Positions 6,041 through 6,415 of a stretch of 6,415 bases of DNA are shown here, piece after piece (position 1 is the first letter of the stretch; each line of letters starts with the position of its first letter). Origin of the DNA: Clostridia bacterium. Lineage in GTDB: Bacteria > Bacillota > Clostridia > RGIG8785. The notes beneath the pieces are model-generated. The model did not search any database and was not told where the DNA came from. It was given only the letters and a program-made list of their open reading frames with translations. Location of the stretch: the NCBI GenBank assembly GCA_017620795.1, contig JAGAUM010000246.1, forward strand, positions 1 to 6,415. The letters run 5' to 3'. The translations under genes and the position numbers were made by a program.

Positions 6041-6415
6041 TTAGTTGATGATGGTGTTCTCGGTTTCCTTGTCGAACAGATGAACGCGGTTTAAGTCGAA
6101 TGCCAGGTTAATGGTATCGCCTGCGTTTGCAGTAGAACGAGAATCAACACGAGCAATGAAGTTGGAACCTTCGATGGTCAGATACAGGTAAGTTTCTGCA
6201 CCCATCTTCTCAGTTACTTCAACATATGCATCAACAACACTGTCTGCCTGAGTAGACAAATGTACTTCGTCATCGTGGATGTGCTCAGGACGCAGACCCA
6301 TGATAACTTCTTTGCCGAAGTAGGGCTCCAGCTCGGGACGGCTTGCCTTGCCTTCAGGCAGTTTTACTTTGTGTTTGCCTAAGGTCAGGTATACACCGTC
6401 GGCTTCCTTGGTCAG
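6041..6415 (-). CDS. Sugar ABC transporter ATP-binding protein, MalK/MsmX/UgpC type (C-terminal 124 residues)
   Basis: The frame is open from the right edge to TAA at 6043-6041, giving the last 124 residues of a protein that is usually about 370 long. The fragment is the C-terminal OB-fold/TOBE regulatory domain of carbohydrate-import ATPases. It includes the hallmark LRPEHI (fragment residues 41-46), then VDAYVEVTEKMGAETYLYLT and INLAFDLNRVHLFD. The Walker and signature motifs lie beyond the edge. In Gram-positives such ATPases (for example MsmX) often serve several sugar importers from a stand-alone gene. The hairpin straight after this gene, with no permease downstream, fits a stand-alone or last-in-operon position. 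The exact subfamily and sugar cannot be told from this fragment. Confidence 0.92.
   Translation of the reverse strand: MTKEADGVYLTLGKHKVKLPEGKASRPELEPYFGKEVIMGLRPEHIHDDEVHLSTQADSVVDAYVEVTEKMGAETYLYLTIEGSNFIARVDSRSTANAGDTINLAFDLNRVHLFDKETENTIIN

Overview
The window comes from a low-to-mid GC Gram-positive bacterium. It is most likely a Clostridia-class Bacillota, probably gut-associated, but the species cannot be named from sequence alone. The reasons are the secG-rnr gene pair, strong AGGAGG-type ribosome binding sites, compact intrinsic terminators, TATAAT promoters with 17-base spacers, an internalin-style leucine-rich-repeat protein and a sugar-importer ATPase. All six genes lie on the minus strand, so transcription runs from high to low coordinates. 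The longest gap between genes is 93 bases, so there is no large non-coding stretch. I see no rRNA, tRNA, CRISPR array, insertion sequence or other mobile element.

In order of transcription: (1) 6415-6041 is the C-terminal third of a MalK/MsmX/UgpC-type sugar ABC transporter ATPase, cut by the window edge and followed by a terminator hairpin. (2) 5965-4643 is a membrane-anchored protein with a helical TPR-like region, a probable beta-sandwich module and a C-terminal leucine-rich-repeat domain. (3) 4640-4266 is a PaaI-like hotdog thioesterase, two bases after gene 2 and probably translationally coupled to it. (4) 4193-3951 is SecG of the Sec translocon, with a clear promoter of its own at 4223-4251. 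(5) 3876-1987 is ribonuclease R in an unusually short form, separated from secG by a strong terminator-like hairpin. (6) 1893-1 is a large multidomain sialate-O-acetylesterase-type SGNH hydrolase. It runs off the left edge and has no stop codon in the window, so an ORF finder that needs a stop would miss it.

The window is mostly housekeeping (protein export, RNA decay) next to carbohydrate-related functions (sugar-uptake ATPase, acetylesterase). I see no self-evident new defence or mobile system. The most informative details are regulatory and architectural. The acetylesterase promoter appears to overlap the rnr terminator. Terminator-like hairpins sit directly before the ribosome binding sites of rnr and of the LRR gene, leaving no room for a new promoter. 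RNase R lacks its usual N-terminal helix-turn-helix domain. The acetylesterase has a Big_2-like domain but no signal peptide.
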